A stretch of 33,828 nt of DNA from an aff. Roholtiella sp. LEGE 12411 (GCF_015206995.1 NZ_JADEXR010000054.1:1-33828), one strand, 5' to 3'; shown: positions 8,857 to 16,314, counted from the stretch's first letter. Program-made: numbers and translations. Notes: generated by a model not told the origin, from the sequence alone.

Positions 8857-9420
8857 CTAACTGCTCATTTTTAGCCAACCAAACACAGTCGCTACAGTTA
8901 ACTCCAAGTTTATCCCGGTTAACACTGGCAAACGCTCATCACCCTGTAAAAGTTCTGGTTGTTGATTTGGACGGAAAACCAAAATGGAACGATCTTCTGG
9001 ATCTATCAACCAACCTAATTGGCAACCATGATCTAAGCAATAGAGAATATTGCCTGTAACTCGATTTGAACTTTGTTCGGGAGAAAGAATTTCAATTGTC
9101 CAGTCTGGAGGAAGCAGAAAATCGTTGGGTGCTTCCCCATCAACAGCAAAGGGAATACGCGACCAGTTGAAAACCGCTATATCAGGTACTATTGAGCGGA
9201 TACCAAAACTACAGCGCAGTTCTGGAAAGGCATAAGCAATATGCAGGCTTTCGGCAACATCATTGATACTATTGCACAGCCTTAACTGTAATCGGCTGTG
9301 CTTCCCTTTTGGCATTGGCTTGGTGATAATCTCACCATTAATGTAAACGCTTACAGGCTTTGTTTCTGGTAGCTTGAGAAACTCCTCCAGAGTCAGGGAT
9401 TGGGTAATTACCGTAGACAT
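8857..9420 (-). CDS. Uma2-family restriction-endonuclease-fold protein
   Basis: A 187-residue Uma2 (formerly DUF820) protein. The family has a PD-(D/E)xK nuclease fold and is hugely expanded in cyanobacteria; its biological role is unsettled. Visible marks are the N-terminal LTLEEFLKLPETKP block, H41 in GKHSRLQLRL, the metal-site aspartate D80 in IVPDIAVFNW, and E110 in DWTIEILSPEQSSNR. A later LGWLIDPEDRSILVFRP strand pair is also typical. The active-site residues appear intact. The usual basic residue after EILSP is replaced by the Gln/Ser-rich QSSNR segment, so activity is uncertain. The gene stands alone; the ATG at 9418-9420 agrees with the family start. Confidence 0.88.
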   Translation of the reverse strand: MSTVITQSLTLEEFLKLPETKPVSVYINGEIITKPMPKGKHSRLQLRLCNSINDVAESLHIAYAFPELRCSFGIRSIVPDIAVFNWSRIPFAVDGEAPNDFLLPPDWTIEILSPEQSSNRVTGNILYCLDHGCQLGWLIDPEDRSILVFRPNQQPELLQGDERLPVLTGINLELTVATVFGWLKMSS

Positions 9421-9477
9421 GGCTCAGTCGAGAAAAGCAAAAGGGATATATTTTAGTCTAGCAGTACCTACCCCACT

Positions 9478-10185
9478 CTATACAAGACGCCCATAACGTG
9501 CTGTAACTAGATTAGCCGGGTGGGATTGATTATTTAGCCAAGCCCACATTTGATCACCAAAGGAAAAATGCCACCATTCTCTGGGATTGCGTTGAAATTG
9601 CGCCTTTAACATTACATCGCGCAATAACTGACGGGAAGCATGATATTGTTGTGCTTCTGGATGGTCATTGTTGGCATAGTAATCGGGATGCGATCGCTCT
9701 GACATTTCATCAATTGGCGAACCCATATTTACTATTTGCCCTGCATCATCTACTAACGTCACATCTACTGCTGCACCTGTACTGTGAGGAGGAGGAGTTT
9801 TTTCATCCAAACTTGGTACAGCCCAAATTTCATAAACTACTTTCCAAATCTCTTGGCGTTGATGTGGTGATAACTCAACCTCAGTCAGCCCTCTTTGTTG
9901 CAACGCTGCTGCGAAGCTGTAATCTACCATAAACTGCTGCACAGCGATCGGGCGATAGGCGTCAAAGATCTGGATGCGCCAATTGCTGTGCAAGCGATGA
10001 AGATAGTTTTGCGCTTGAATTAAATTGTCAACAACGCTTTGACGAAGATAATAGGGAGAATTTTTTCCATAAGGCGCACCCAGTTTTTCATAAGGATGAG
10101 GAGATTCCACCGCAAAAAATTTTAAAGGAATCTCCACTAGGGATTCACCACATTCATAAATAGGGATTTGGTGATAAAGTCTCAT
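9478..10185 (-). CDS. D-alanyl-D-alanine dipeptidase, VanX/DdpX type
   Basis: A 235-residue zinc dipeptidase of peptidase family M15D that cleaves D-Ala-D-Ala released from peptidoglycan. The zinc and catalytic residues are visible: R78 (FDAYRPI), H134 and D141 (HSTGAAVDVTLVD), E203 and H206 (REWWHFSFGD). There is no clear signal peptide, consistent with cytoplasmic action. In cyanobacteria such enzymes more likely serve wall recycling than vancomycin resistance, since no vanH or vanA partner is nearby; this is inference. The upstream region (10186-10365), shared with the divergent higB remnant, carries operator-like palindromes. One of them begins 12 bases before the ATG. Confidence 0.9.
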   Translation of the reverse strand: MRLYHQIPIYECGESLVEIPLKFFAVESPHPYEKLGAPYGKNSPYYLRQSVVDNLIQAQNYLHRLHSNWRIQIFDAYRPIAVQQFMVDYSFAAALQQRGLTEVELSPHQRQEIWKVVYEIWAVPSLDEKTPPPHSTGAAVDVTLVDDAGQIVNMGSPIDEMSERSHPDYYANNDHPEAQQYHASRQLLRDVMLKAQFQRNPREWWHFSFGDQMWAWLNNQSHPANLVTARYGRLV

Positions 10186-10196
10186 TTGCTTTGCTG

Positions 10197-10345
10197 TTAC
10201 CGTTTTGTAATATCGTGTACGGCTGATTAGTTATGATTCAGTTATGCAATATAAGGAATTTATTTACCGAAACGGTAAAGTATTACATAAATTGATATGA
10301 GATCTCCTTTGGAATATAACCAATTTGTTTACCAAAATAGTAAAC
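10197..10345. promoter_or_regulatory. Three operator-like palindromes between vanX-like gene and higB
   Basis: The shared upstream region has three related dyads. They are TTAC-N6-GTAA (10197-10210), the perfect TTTACCG-AAA-CGGTAAA (10263-10279) and GTTTAC-N7-GTAAAC (10327-10345). Their centres are about 65-68 bases apart. The last lies 20 bases before the higB ATG, where autoregulatory HigA sites are expected. HigA binding is inferred. Confidence 0.55.
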
Positions 10346-10365
10346 TTATATTAGGCTACTAGGGC

Positions 10366-10500
10366 ATGGAAATTACTTTCGATGACAGCAAATTGCAAAA
10401 CCTATGCGAGCAAGAAAAACTAGCGCAAAAAAAATTGGGTGCAAAGTGTGCCAAGAAATTGACAGCCCGATTGGCGGATCTTGCTGGTGTTAAAAGATAG
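10366..10500 (+). pseudogene. Truncated HigB-type toxin gene
   Basis: An ATG opens a 44-codon frame, starting MEITFDDSKLQNLCEQEKLA and followed by KKLGAKCAKKLTARLADL. This matches the N-terminal half of RelE/ParE-superfamily HigB toxins (about 95-110 residues), which usually begin with a very similar MxITFxDxKLExLC sequence. After ADL the similarity stops at about 10485-10492, where the sequence becomes tnpB-like, and a TAG follows at 10498-10500. The ribonuclease core and C-terminal catalytic residues are gone, so no active toxin can be made. The intact antitoxin gene lies 979 bases downstream, past the transposase fragment. No remainder of the toxin is recognisable after the transposase fragment, so sequence was deleted as well as inserted. 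Confidence 0.7.
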
Positions 10501-11407
10501 TCGTTCTGTTGAATATAAAACAACGGGTTGGAAACTTGCAGACGACCGCAAATCTATAACTTTCTCTGACAAAAAAGGTATAGGACGATTAAAGCTCAAA
10601 GGTACTCGTGACTTGCACTTCTATCAAATTAACCAAATAAAACGGGTAAGATTGGTAAAGCGTTCAGACGGTGTGTACGTTCAATTGTGCATTGATGTAA
10701 ACCGTTCTGAAGACATAGAACCTACGGGCAATACAGTCGGGTTAGATGTCGGATTAAAGGAGTACTATACCGACTCTGACGGGTTGATGGTAGAGAATCC
10801 CAAGTTTCTTCGTATTGGTGAAAAAGTTCTCAAACGTTCTCAACGTCGAGTTTCCAAAAAAGTAAAAGGTTCAAATAACAGAAGCAAAGCTAGGCAGATT
10901 TTAGGAAAACGCCACCTCAAAATAAGTAGGCAACGTAAAGACCATGCAGTGAAGCTTGCACGGTGCGTAGTTCAGTCTAACGACTTGATCGCCTATGAAG
11001 ATTTGAGGATCAAAAATATGGTGTTAGCGAAGCGGGGCGCGTTTAGCGCACAAAATCATTGTTTAGCCAAGTCTATAAATGACGCATCTTGGTATCAGTT
11101 TCATGTCTGGGTTGAATACTTTGGCAAGGTATTTAAACGGGTCACAGTTGCGGTTAATCCGCAATACACTAGTCAAGAATGCTCTAGCTGCGGTGTCATT
11201 GTCAAGAAAACACTATCCACTAGAACCCATGTATGTTCGTGTGGATGTGTTTTGGATAGAGATGAAAACGCAGCTAGAATAATCCTTAGTCGGGGATTGG
11301 GTACGGTAGGGCATATCGGAACCTCTGCACTAGATGTAGGCAACGCTTGGGGAGATGAAACCTCTACTCTTTTTGGCGAAAGCCTGATTGAGCAAGTTAT
11401 GTCTTAG
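10487..11407 (+). pseudogene. tnpB: TnpB (RNA-guided nuclease) lacking its N-terminus
   Basis: About 306 codons of a canonical TnpB remain, against about 400 in full-length proteins. The beta-barrel remnant begins at LVLKDSRSVEYKTTGWKL, and roughly the first 90-110 residues are absent. Numbering from the in-frame TTG at 10481, the RuvC centre is intact: D89 (GLDVGLKEYY), E173 (AYEDLRIKNM) and D261 (LDRDENAARI), with the zinc-ribbon pairs CSSCG (234-238) and CSCG (252-255). The TTG at 10481 lies in the higB remnant, so any protein would be a HigB-TnpB junction product. TnpB proteins are RNA-guided DNA nucleases that help their transposon persist. Without the N-terminal barrel portion this copy is probably dead. 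The tail past residue 270 is specific to the element. Confidence 0.8.
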
Positions 11408-11416
11408 ATTCAAAAA

Positions 11417-11439
11417 TCCCCGTGCGTTTATGCCGGGGA
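11417..11439 (+). repeat. Right-end hairpin of truncated IS605-type element
   Basis: TCCCCG and CGGGGA arms flank a short loop just after the tnpB stop, and TGTCAAT follows at once. By analogy with IS200/IS605 elements this is the subterminal right-end hairpin. It would overlap the 3' end of an omega-RNA if one is made. Confidence 0.6.
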
Positions 11440-11478
11440 GTGTCAATGCTGTTTGTATTGTTTTCATCGGAGATTACC

Positions 11479-12585
11479 ATGATTGAGACAACCCGTCCCT
11501 TTACTCCTGATTGGGTATCTCCCCCCGGTGATACCATTGCTGATTTGTTAGAAGAGCGTGATTGGACACAAGTACAGTTAGCAGAGCGTTTAGGTTATAC
11601 AACAAAACATATCAGTTTGCTGATCAATGGCAAAGCACCGATTCATGAAGAAACAGCCTTGAAGCTAGAACGGGTTCTGGGGAGTACAACCGCGTTTTGG
11701 CTCAATCGTGAAGCCCAGTATCGTGCGGCTTTAGCCAGGAAGGAAGAGGCAAACCGCTTAAAGGGATGGATATCTTGGTTAGATATGTTACCAGTAAAAG
11801 ACTTAATGAACCAAGGTATAATTCCCAAATGCCGTTTAATTGACAAGAACAAACCTGGTTTGGTAAAAAAGTTACTGCAATTTTTCGGTGTTGCTTCGCC
11901 GGAAGATTGGCAGAATTATTATGTAGGTATGGAAGTTGCCTTTCGTCGCACCCGCGAAGAACAAAGTGATATTGGTGCTATTTCTGCATGGTTGCGGTTG
12001 GGTGAAATAGAAGCAGAAAAACTGGACTGTCCTAAGTACAGTAAACCTAAATTTGAAAAAGCGGTGCGGGAAATTCGCACGTTGACGGTGTTACCACCAG
12101 AGGAATTTGAACCACAGATGCAACATTTATGCCGAAAATCTGGGGTTGTGCTGGTTTTAGTACCATCAATTACCAAAGCACACGTCAGTGGTGTAGCGCG
12201 GTGGTTAAATCCCCATAAGGCACTAATTCAACTTTCGCTTTACGGGAAAACCAATGACCGCTTCTGGTTTAATTTCTTCCATGAAGCTGCACATATCCTA
12301 CTACATGATAAAGAAAATATTTTTCTGGATGAATGGAATAGTGGAGAAAGTTTAGAATCTGAGCCAGAGCGGGAAGCTGATGAATGGGCGCGGTATTTTT
12401 TAATACCACCTGAGTATGCAGAAGGGTTAACACAACTGAAATCTAAAAATGATGTTGCTGATTTTGCACACCGTATCAGTATTCATCCTGGGATTGTGGT
12501 AGGTCGGTTGCAACACGATCATCTAATAGATCGCTCTTGGATGAATGGTTTGAAGGAGAGTTTTTGTTTGCAAGGGCTAGAATAA
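11479..12585 (+). CDS. HigA-family antitoxin fused to ImmA/IrrE metallopeptidase domain
   Basis: A 368-residue protein. Residues about 15-75 form a Cro/C1-type helix-turn-helix of the HigA antitoxin family (DLLEERDWTQVQLAERLGYT...HISLLINGKAPI). The C-terminal half carries an ImmA/IrrE (COG2856-like) zinc peptidase domain, with HEAAH at 268-272 and the downstream EREADEWARYFLIP block supplying the third ligand. The ATG at 11479 is chosen because CGGAG precedes it at good spacing. An earlier in-frame ATG at 11422 lies inside the transposon end. Such antitoxins bind and repress their own promoter, and the metalloprotease domain may cleave repressors or itself. The cognate HigB is truncated upstream, so this antitoxin has lost its partner, and the element now separates it from the old promoter. 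Confidence 0.88.
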   Translation: MIETTRPFTPDWVSPPGDTIADLLEERDWTQVQLAERLGYTTKHISLLINGKAPIHEETALKLERVLGSTTAFWLNREAQYRAALARKEEANRLKGWISWLDMLPVKDLMNQGIIPKCRLIDKNKPGLVKKLLQFFGVASPEDWQNYYVGMEVAFRRTREEQSDIGAISAWLRLGEIEAEKLDCPKYSKPKFEKAVREIRTLTVLPPEEFEPQMQHLCRKSGVVLVLVPSITKAHVSGVARWLNPHKALIQLSLYGKTNDRFWFNFFHEAAHILLHDKENIFLDEWNSGESLESEPEREADEWARYFLIPPEYAEGLTQLKSKNDVADFAHRISIHPGIVVGRLQHDHLIDRSWMNGLKESFCLQGLE

Positions 12586-12642
12586 GTACAAGACGTACCT
12601 ACACTTCTCTGACGAGTAAGTGTAGACTTCTCAAAGACTCCT

Positions 12643-12906
12643 CTATTCCCCTTCTCCCTCTCTCCCACTGCCCTCCTCCACTACCCCCACAACCACCTCC
12701 GGAACTGGGTCGTAACCACCTGGATGAAAGGGATGACAGCGCAAAATCCGCCCAATTGCCATCCAGCTACCACGCCATACGCCAAATCGTTCAATTGCTT
12801 GGATGGCATACATCGAACAAGTTGGTTGAAAGCGACAAGTCGGAAGATACAGCGGCGAAATAAACATTCGGTAGCCCCGAATCAGCCAAATCAATAATAG
12901 TTTCAT
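12643..12906 (-). CDS. yidD: Membrane protein insertion efficiency factor YidD
   Basis: An 87-residue YidD homologue, a small membrane-associated protein that assists Sec/YidC-dependent insertion of inner membrane proteins. The hallmark core is fully present: [20 protein letters not shown] then [16 protein letters not shown], with the cysteine pair and the [12 protein letters not shown] end. The ATG at 12904-12906 begins the usual MKLLLI start; a TTG four codons upstream is less likely. After VPE the tail ([17 protein letters not shown]) is low complexity and is encoded by a C-rich run resembling the intergenic tandem repeats, so the gene's 3' end may have been extended by repeat sequence. 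It is divergent from the polyprenol-kinase-like gene. Confidence 0.92.
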   Translation of the reverse strand: MKLLLIWLIRGYRMFISPLYLPTCRFQPTCSMYAIQAIERFGVWRGSWMAIGRILRCHPFHPGGYDPVPEVVVGVVEEGSGREGEGE

Positions 12907-12966
12907 TGCGTCACCCAAATCTTATAAATTAGTAACAACAGTAATAAGTTCTATTTTGTTGCATCT

Positions 12967-13674
12967 TTGTTGATTACATTTGCTGGATTTACTTCAATTC
13001 CGCTTTTATCGCTGCAAATTGCGATCGTTGCAGTTTGGGTGTTACTCATCCTCCTAATTGCATGGTGGGTAAATCGTTTTCCCAATCGCGATCCAGAAAT
13101 TGTGCGAAAGATAGTTCATATTGGCACTGGTAACGTAATTTTGCTCGCCTGGTGGCTAGATATTCCTGCAATTGTTGGGATTACAGCATCAATTCTAGCG
13201 AGTGTCATCACCTTATTGTCCTATCGATTTCCCATCCTTCCTGGCATTAATAGCGTCGGCCGCCAAAGTTTTGGGACGTTTTTTTATTCTGTCAGTTTTG
13301 GCGTTTTAGTTGCTTGGTTTTGGCACTTGCACCAACCGCAGTACGCAGCACTAGGAATTTTGGTGATGTCCTGGGGAGATGGACTAGCAGCGTTGATTGG
13401 ACAACGCTTTGGTACACATAAGTATAAAGTTTTTGGTAGGGAAAAAAGTTGGGAAGGCTCTTTAACTATGACGCTAGTTAGTTTTCTAGTCAGTAGTTTG
13501 ATTTTACTTGGCACACAAGGAAACAACTGGCAAACTTGGGTGGTATCACTTGTGGTGGCATTGATTTCTACTGGTTTAGAGGCTTTTTCGTTTCTAGGCG
13601 TTGATAATTTAACAGTTCCTTTAGGTAGTGCAGCACTGGCTTTTGTGTTAATTCAACAACTGCCACTTAACTAG
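12967..13674 (+). CDS. Phytol/polyprenol kinase-like membrane protein (SEC59/DGK1/VTE5 family)
   Basis: A 235-residue polytopic membrane protein of the CTP-dependent diacylglycerol/polyprenol kinase family. The cyanobacterial member Slr1652 and plant VTE5 phosphorylate phytol for tocopherol synthesis and chlorophyll-phytol salvage, so phytol is the likely substrate. Seen here are EIVRKIVHIGTGN (44-56, with the RKxxH pattern), SWGDGLAALIGQRFG (135-149) and GREKSWEGSL (157-166), the conserved nucleotide and lipid kinase blocks, among about seven membrane helices. No ATG is available between the in-frame TAA at 12925 and the first conserved residues, so a TTG start at 12967 or 12970 is required. 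Assignment to the family is firm; the exact substrate is inferred. Confidence 0.87.
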   Translation: MLITFAGFTSIPLLSLQIAIVAVWVLLILLIAWWVNRFPNRDPEIVRKIVHIGTGNVILLAWWLDIPAIVGITASILASVITLLSYRFPILPGINSVGRQSFGTFFYSVSFGVLVAWFWHLHQPQYAALGILVMSWGDGLAALIGQRFGTHKYKVFGREKSWEGSLTMTLVSFLVSSLILLGTQGNNWQTWVVSLVVALISTGLEAFSFLGVDNLTVPLGSAALAFVLIQQLPLN

Positions 13675-13771
13675 TTATGATTAATACATGATATTTCTCA
13701 TAAATAAGTTTTTGCAACACCCTTTCCCTTTACCCCGCCAAGTTCACGCAGGCAAAATTACTGTCCTGTTT

Positions 13772-15229
13772 TCAATGTTTAATTCCTTTGAAATGTTCTT
13801 GTGCGGTCTTAAACGCTTCTTGCATTACGGACTGAATTTTCTGGGGATCGGGTTTTTTTCCTCCCATTAAATCACCGAAGTAAACGCAGGCTGCTTCACC
13901 TAGCGACCAAGTATAAGCAGCTGCCCAAGAAGCGGCGATCGCACTGCCGAAACCAGGCACGAATTTGATTAACTCCCGTGCGATCGCCTGTGCTAAGAAA
14001 CCGCCTGCGATGGCACTGACAATACCCCCAGCCTGAGATGGGGTCAGCGTTTGCCCATATAATTTCCCTAATAGACCCACCATTGATACTTGCAACGCAG
14101 TCAAAACTGGCATTGTGGCAAATGGTAGTGGTACAGCCGCGAGGGTAGCAGACATAATTGCAAACGGCAAAATGTAACGGCGTCCCGCATCCCGGTAAAG
14201 ATTGCCAATTTGCTCACCAACTTCCTCCTGATCCAATAACTGATACATTGCCTTAGCTTCTGCTTCTGGAAGCAGTTCTGCTAAAGCATCTCTCAGGGCT
14301 TCTAAGCCATAAAATACGGGAGTGTAGCCGTCTTCTTCTAAGGTGAAGTCAATCATTACAAAGCGAATCCCCTTCGGGGAGGCTTCTCTACGAGAGGCTT
14401 CTCTACGAGAGGCTTCTCTACGAGAGGCTTCGCCAACGCCAACGCCAACGCCAACGCACAGTTTTGCAAAAGTTTGCTGCATTGCGGCAAATGCGCGGTT
14501 GACTTCCTCATAATCTGGCGGATAGGCAGGATGATCAGCAGTATTGGGGGGATAAACTTCGTGCAAGCAGGTAACTGCCAGTAGACAGGGAATATCTGGA
14601 TACTGCTGACGTAGCTGCTGAGCAATTTGTCGCAGTGTGTCCGTTGCAAAATCATTAATTTTGACAGTTAAAATCAGAATTCTGGCGCGGCTGCTTTCCT
14701 GTTGTAAATCGCCAATCAACTCTTGAATGATTGCTTGAGTATTCTGATTTACATCTCCCAGTCCTACCGTATCCGTAAAAATCAGTAAAGGCAGGTCACT
14801 GGAAGGATAAGCGTAGCGCTGGGTATTTTGTGTGTGAGGACGAAATCCCTGACCTATAATCTCGGCAGAAACTCCCGTCAGTCCCCTCACAATCGAACTT
14901 TTCCCAGCTTGGGGTTTACCAATTAAAAGAACTTCTGTAGTCGGTAGTTCGGCTCGAACTTTCTCTAAAATTGCTGCAACTTGAGCTTCGCTAACGCTAA
15001 ACCATTCAACAACAGTATGTGCCAATTGTTCTACAGGTAAAAGTTGCGTCAAGCGATCTGTTGCCTTGTTCCAGACATCAGTAATGCGGTTTGTCCAAGA
15101 ATCATTACCAGACTTGGTTGTCACAGTATCAGGAGACAGCGCTTGGCTTGACTTGATGTGACTGTCGTTCGATTCACTCAATTGCTGAGAATCATCTGAC
15201 GGCGAGTCAGGATTACGTTGCTCAGTCAT
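13772..15229 (-). CDS. Era-like GTPase with C-terminal DUF697 domain, repeat-bearing
   Basis: A 485-residue GTPase. The N-terminal 90 residues are polar or helical. The GTPase domain has the P-loop GKPQAGKSS (104-112) and the G3 sequence FTDTVGLGD (151-159). The expected G4 NKxD is degenerate (TCLHE, 220-224), so guanine specificity is uncertain. Residues about 345-475 form a hydrophobic DUF697-type domain with several membrane-like helices (IMSATLAAVPLPFATMPVLT, then FVPGFGSAIAASWAAAYTWS). Between them lies VGVGVGVGEASRREASRR and one further EASRR (259-282), encoded by a DNA tandem repeat (14388-14457). The ATG at 15227-15229 is chosen; a TTG eight codons upstream is possible. Such proteins are membrane-associated and of unknown function. 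It is divergent from the nitrilase-like pseudogene. Confidence 0.85.
   Translation of the reverse strand: MTEQRNPDSPSDDSQQLSESNDSHIKSSQALSPDTVTTKSGNDSWTNRITDVWNKATDRLTQLLPVEQLAHTVVEWFSVSEAQVAAILEKVRAELPTTEVLLIGKPQAGKSSIVRGLTGVSAEIIGQGFRPHTQNTQRYAYPSSDLPLLIFTDTVGLGDVNQNTQAIIQELIGDLQQESSRARILILTVKINDFATDTLRQIAQQLRQQYPDIPCLLAVTCLHEVYPPNTADHPAYPPDYEEVNRAFAAMQQTFAKLCVGVGVGVGEASRREASRREASRREASPKGIRFVMIDFTLEEDGYTPVFYGLEALRDALAELLPEAEAKAMYQLLDQEEVGEQIGNLYRDAGRRYILPFAIMSATLAAVPLPFATMPVLTALQVSMVGLLGKLYGQTLTPSQAGGIVSAIAGGFLAQAIARELIKFVPGFGSAIAASWAAAYTWSLGEAACVYFGDLMGGKKPDPQKIQSVMQEAFKTAQEHFKGIKH
14380..14457 (-). repeat. In-frame 15-bp and 6-bp tandem repeats inside GTPase gene
   Basis: Three perfect copies of a 15-bp unit (GAGGCTTCTCTACGA on the plus strand) are followed by a partial copy and then four copies of CCAACG. 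The unit belongs to the kind of palindromic dispersed repeats common in Nostocales genomes. All unit lengths are multiples of three, so the reading frame is kept, giving EASRR repeats and a Val-Gly run. Confidence 0.85.
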
Positions 15230-15300
15230 TTCGATCAAAACGGTAGATAGCAATTTAAACTACATCCTGTCTATATCTATCGTACGTCAAGGGGTCTTTT

Positions 15301-15335
15301 AAGATTCCCGACTTATTTAAGAAGTCGGGAATCTT
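15301..15335. repeat. 14-bp-stem palindrome in divergent intergenic region
   Basis: AAGATTCCCGACTT and AAGTCGGGAATCTT form a perfect 14-bp stem with a 7-base loop. It lies between the divergent GTPase and nitrilase-like genes, so it is not an obvious terminator. It looks like one of the dispersed intergenic palindromes of this genome. Confidence 0.75.
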
Positions 15336-15359
15336 GCTGTTCAGGTATCCTATGAATTA

Positions 15360-16215
15360 ATGACGAGATTTGGATACAGCATGGCAGATAACACCGATAA
15401 TCTTGACTCATTTCGTGCTTTGGCGCTCCAAGTTACGTGTCATGCAGTCAATCAAGCACGCGATCGCACTGAAGCGCGATCGCTTATCCAAAACTCTATC
15501 CATCGCTTAGCGCCACAAATTGCTGCCAGTATTGCCTTTATTGGCTCTGATTGTCGTTTAATTGTATTACCAGAATATTTCCTCACAGGTTTTCCGATGG
15601 GTGAGTCTCTAACGGCGTGGGCAGAAAAAGCCTGTTTGGAAATGGCTGGTGCGGAGTACGAGGCACTTGGTAAAATTGCCCAAAAACATCAGATATTTTT
15701 AGCTGGTAACGCCTACGAACTCGATCCCAACTTTGTGGGATTATATTTCCAAACCAATTTTATCATTGACCCATCTGGCTCAATTGTGTTGCGGTATCGG
15801 CGGCTCAATTCTTTATTTGCTCCCACGCCACATGATGTCTGGGATAAGTATCTCGATTGCTATGGTTTAGAGGGAGTTTTCCCCGTTGCCAAAACTGAAA
15901 TAGGGAATCTAGCAGCTTTGGCATCAGAAGAAATTTTATATCCAGAAGTAGCACGATGTTTAGTAATGCGTGGGGCGGAAATAGAGTATGGCAGCTTTTG
16001 CAGAGATTGACCTAGCTGCTTTACGCCGCGATCGCCGCCGAACTGGGTTAAATAATTTACTTTCACGCCAGCGCTTTGAGCTATACGCACAAAGTTACAA
16101 CCAGTCACACTTTTACCCTGCTAATACTATGCTGAAGGGAGAAGTAGACCGCAAACATTTCATCCAAACGCAGCAAACAACCATCGAGCGCTTAGCCAAA
16201 CTGGGGATAATTTGA
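15360..16215 (+). pseudogene. Nitrilase/carbon-nitrogen hydrolase family gene broken by internal deletion
   Basis: The first frame (15360-16010; MADNTDNL at 15381 is an alternative start) reads as the N-terminal two thirds of a carbon-nitrogen hydrolase: RLIVLPEYFLTGFP with the catalytic glutamate, RYRRLNSLF, and GNLAALASEEILYPEVARC. It then runs into nonsense and stops. From about 15986 another frame continues SMAAFAEIDLAALRRDRRR to LAKLGII (stop 16213-16215), which reads as the family's C-terminal end. Roughly 70 residues between them appear lost in one out-of-frame deletion near 15985. The position where nitrilases have their cysteine (normally C-Y-E/D) is a serine, ASEE, so even the parent may have been a non-hydrolytic member. 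Substrate unknown. Confidence 0.75.
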
Positions 16216-16218
16216 ATT

Positions 16219-16252
16219 GGGGATGGGGCATGGGGCATTGGGCATGGGGGAG
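16219..16252. repeat. GGGCATG-type STRR repeat
   Basis: Tandem GGGGATGGGGCATGGG-like units directly follow the nitrilase-family stop. They are related to arrays at 1-30, 32596-32650 and 33243-33282. Together with the MITE-like element at 16315-16460 this accounts for most of the 332 bases without a gene between 16216 and 16547. Confidence 0.75.
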
Positions 16253-16314
16253 CCATTTCTGTGCAGGATTTTTCCACATTCAGTAAGTACCTGGACAGAA
16301 TTAATTACATACTA

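Larger units (their letters stand above)
10487..11446 (+). mobile_element. 5'-truncated IS200/IS605-family (tnpB-only) element
   Basis: A transposon remnant starts abruptly inside the higB coding sequence and runs through tnpB to a right-end hairpin, TCCCCGTG...CCGGGGA (11417-11439), followed by TGTCAAT. The same hairpin style and TGTCAAT follow the tnpB at 26142-27620, so both elements probably used similar ends. The left end and the first part of tnpB are missing. The element is therefore unlikely to be mobile. The exact left junction, near 10485-10492, is an estimate from where the HigB similarity ends and the TnpB similarity begins. Confidence 0.75.

Noticed and set aside
9478-10185. Vancomycin-resistance cluster
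   Set aside because: Only the dipeptidase is present, with no vanH, vanA or vanRS neighbours. VanX-like enzymes are common in wall recycling.
12537-12863. 108-codon plus-strand frame after the HigA gene
   Set aside because: It is antisense to yidD, whose conserved cysteine motif fixes the coding strand.
14356-14655. 99-codon minus-strand frame within the GTPase gene
   Set aside because: It is out of frame with the recognised GTPase, and its repeats are the same DNA repeat read in another frame.
15988-16215. Independent small gene starting MAAFAEIDLAALRR
   Set aside because: The sequence is the C-terminal end of the nitrilase family, so it is the second half of the broken gene upstream.
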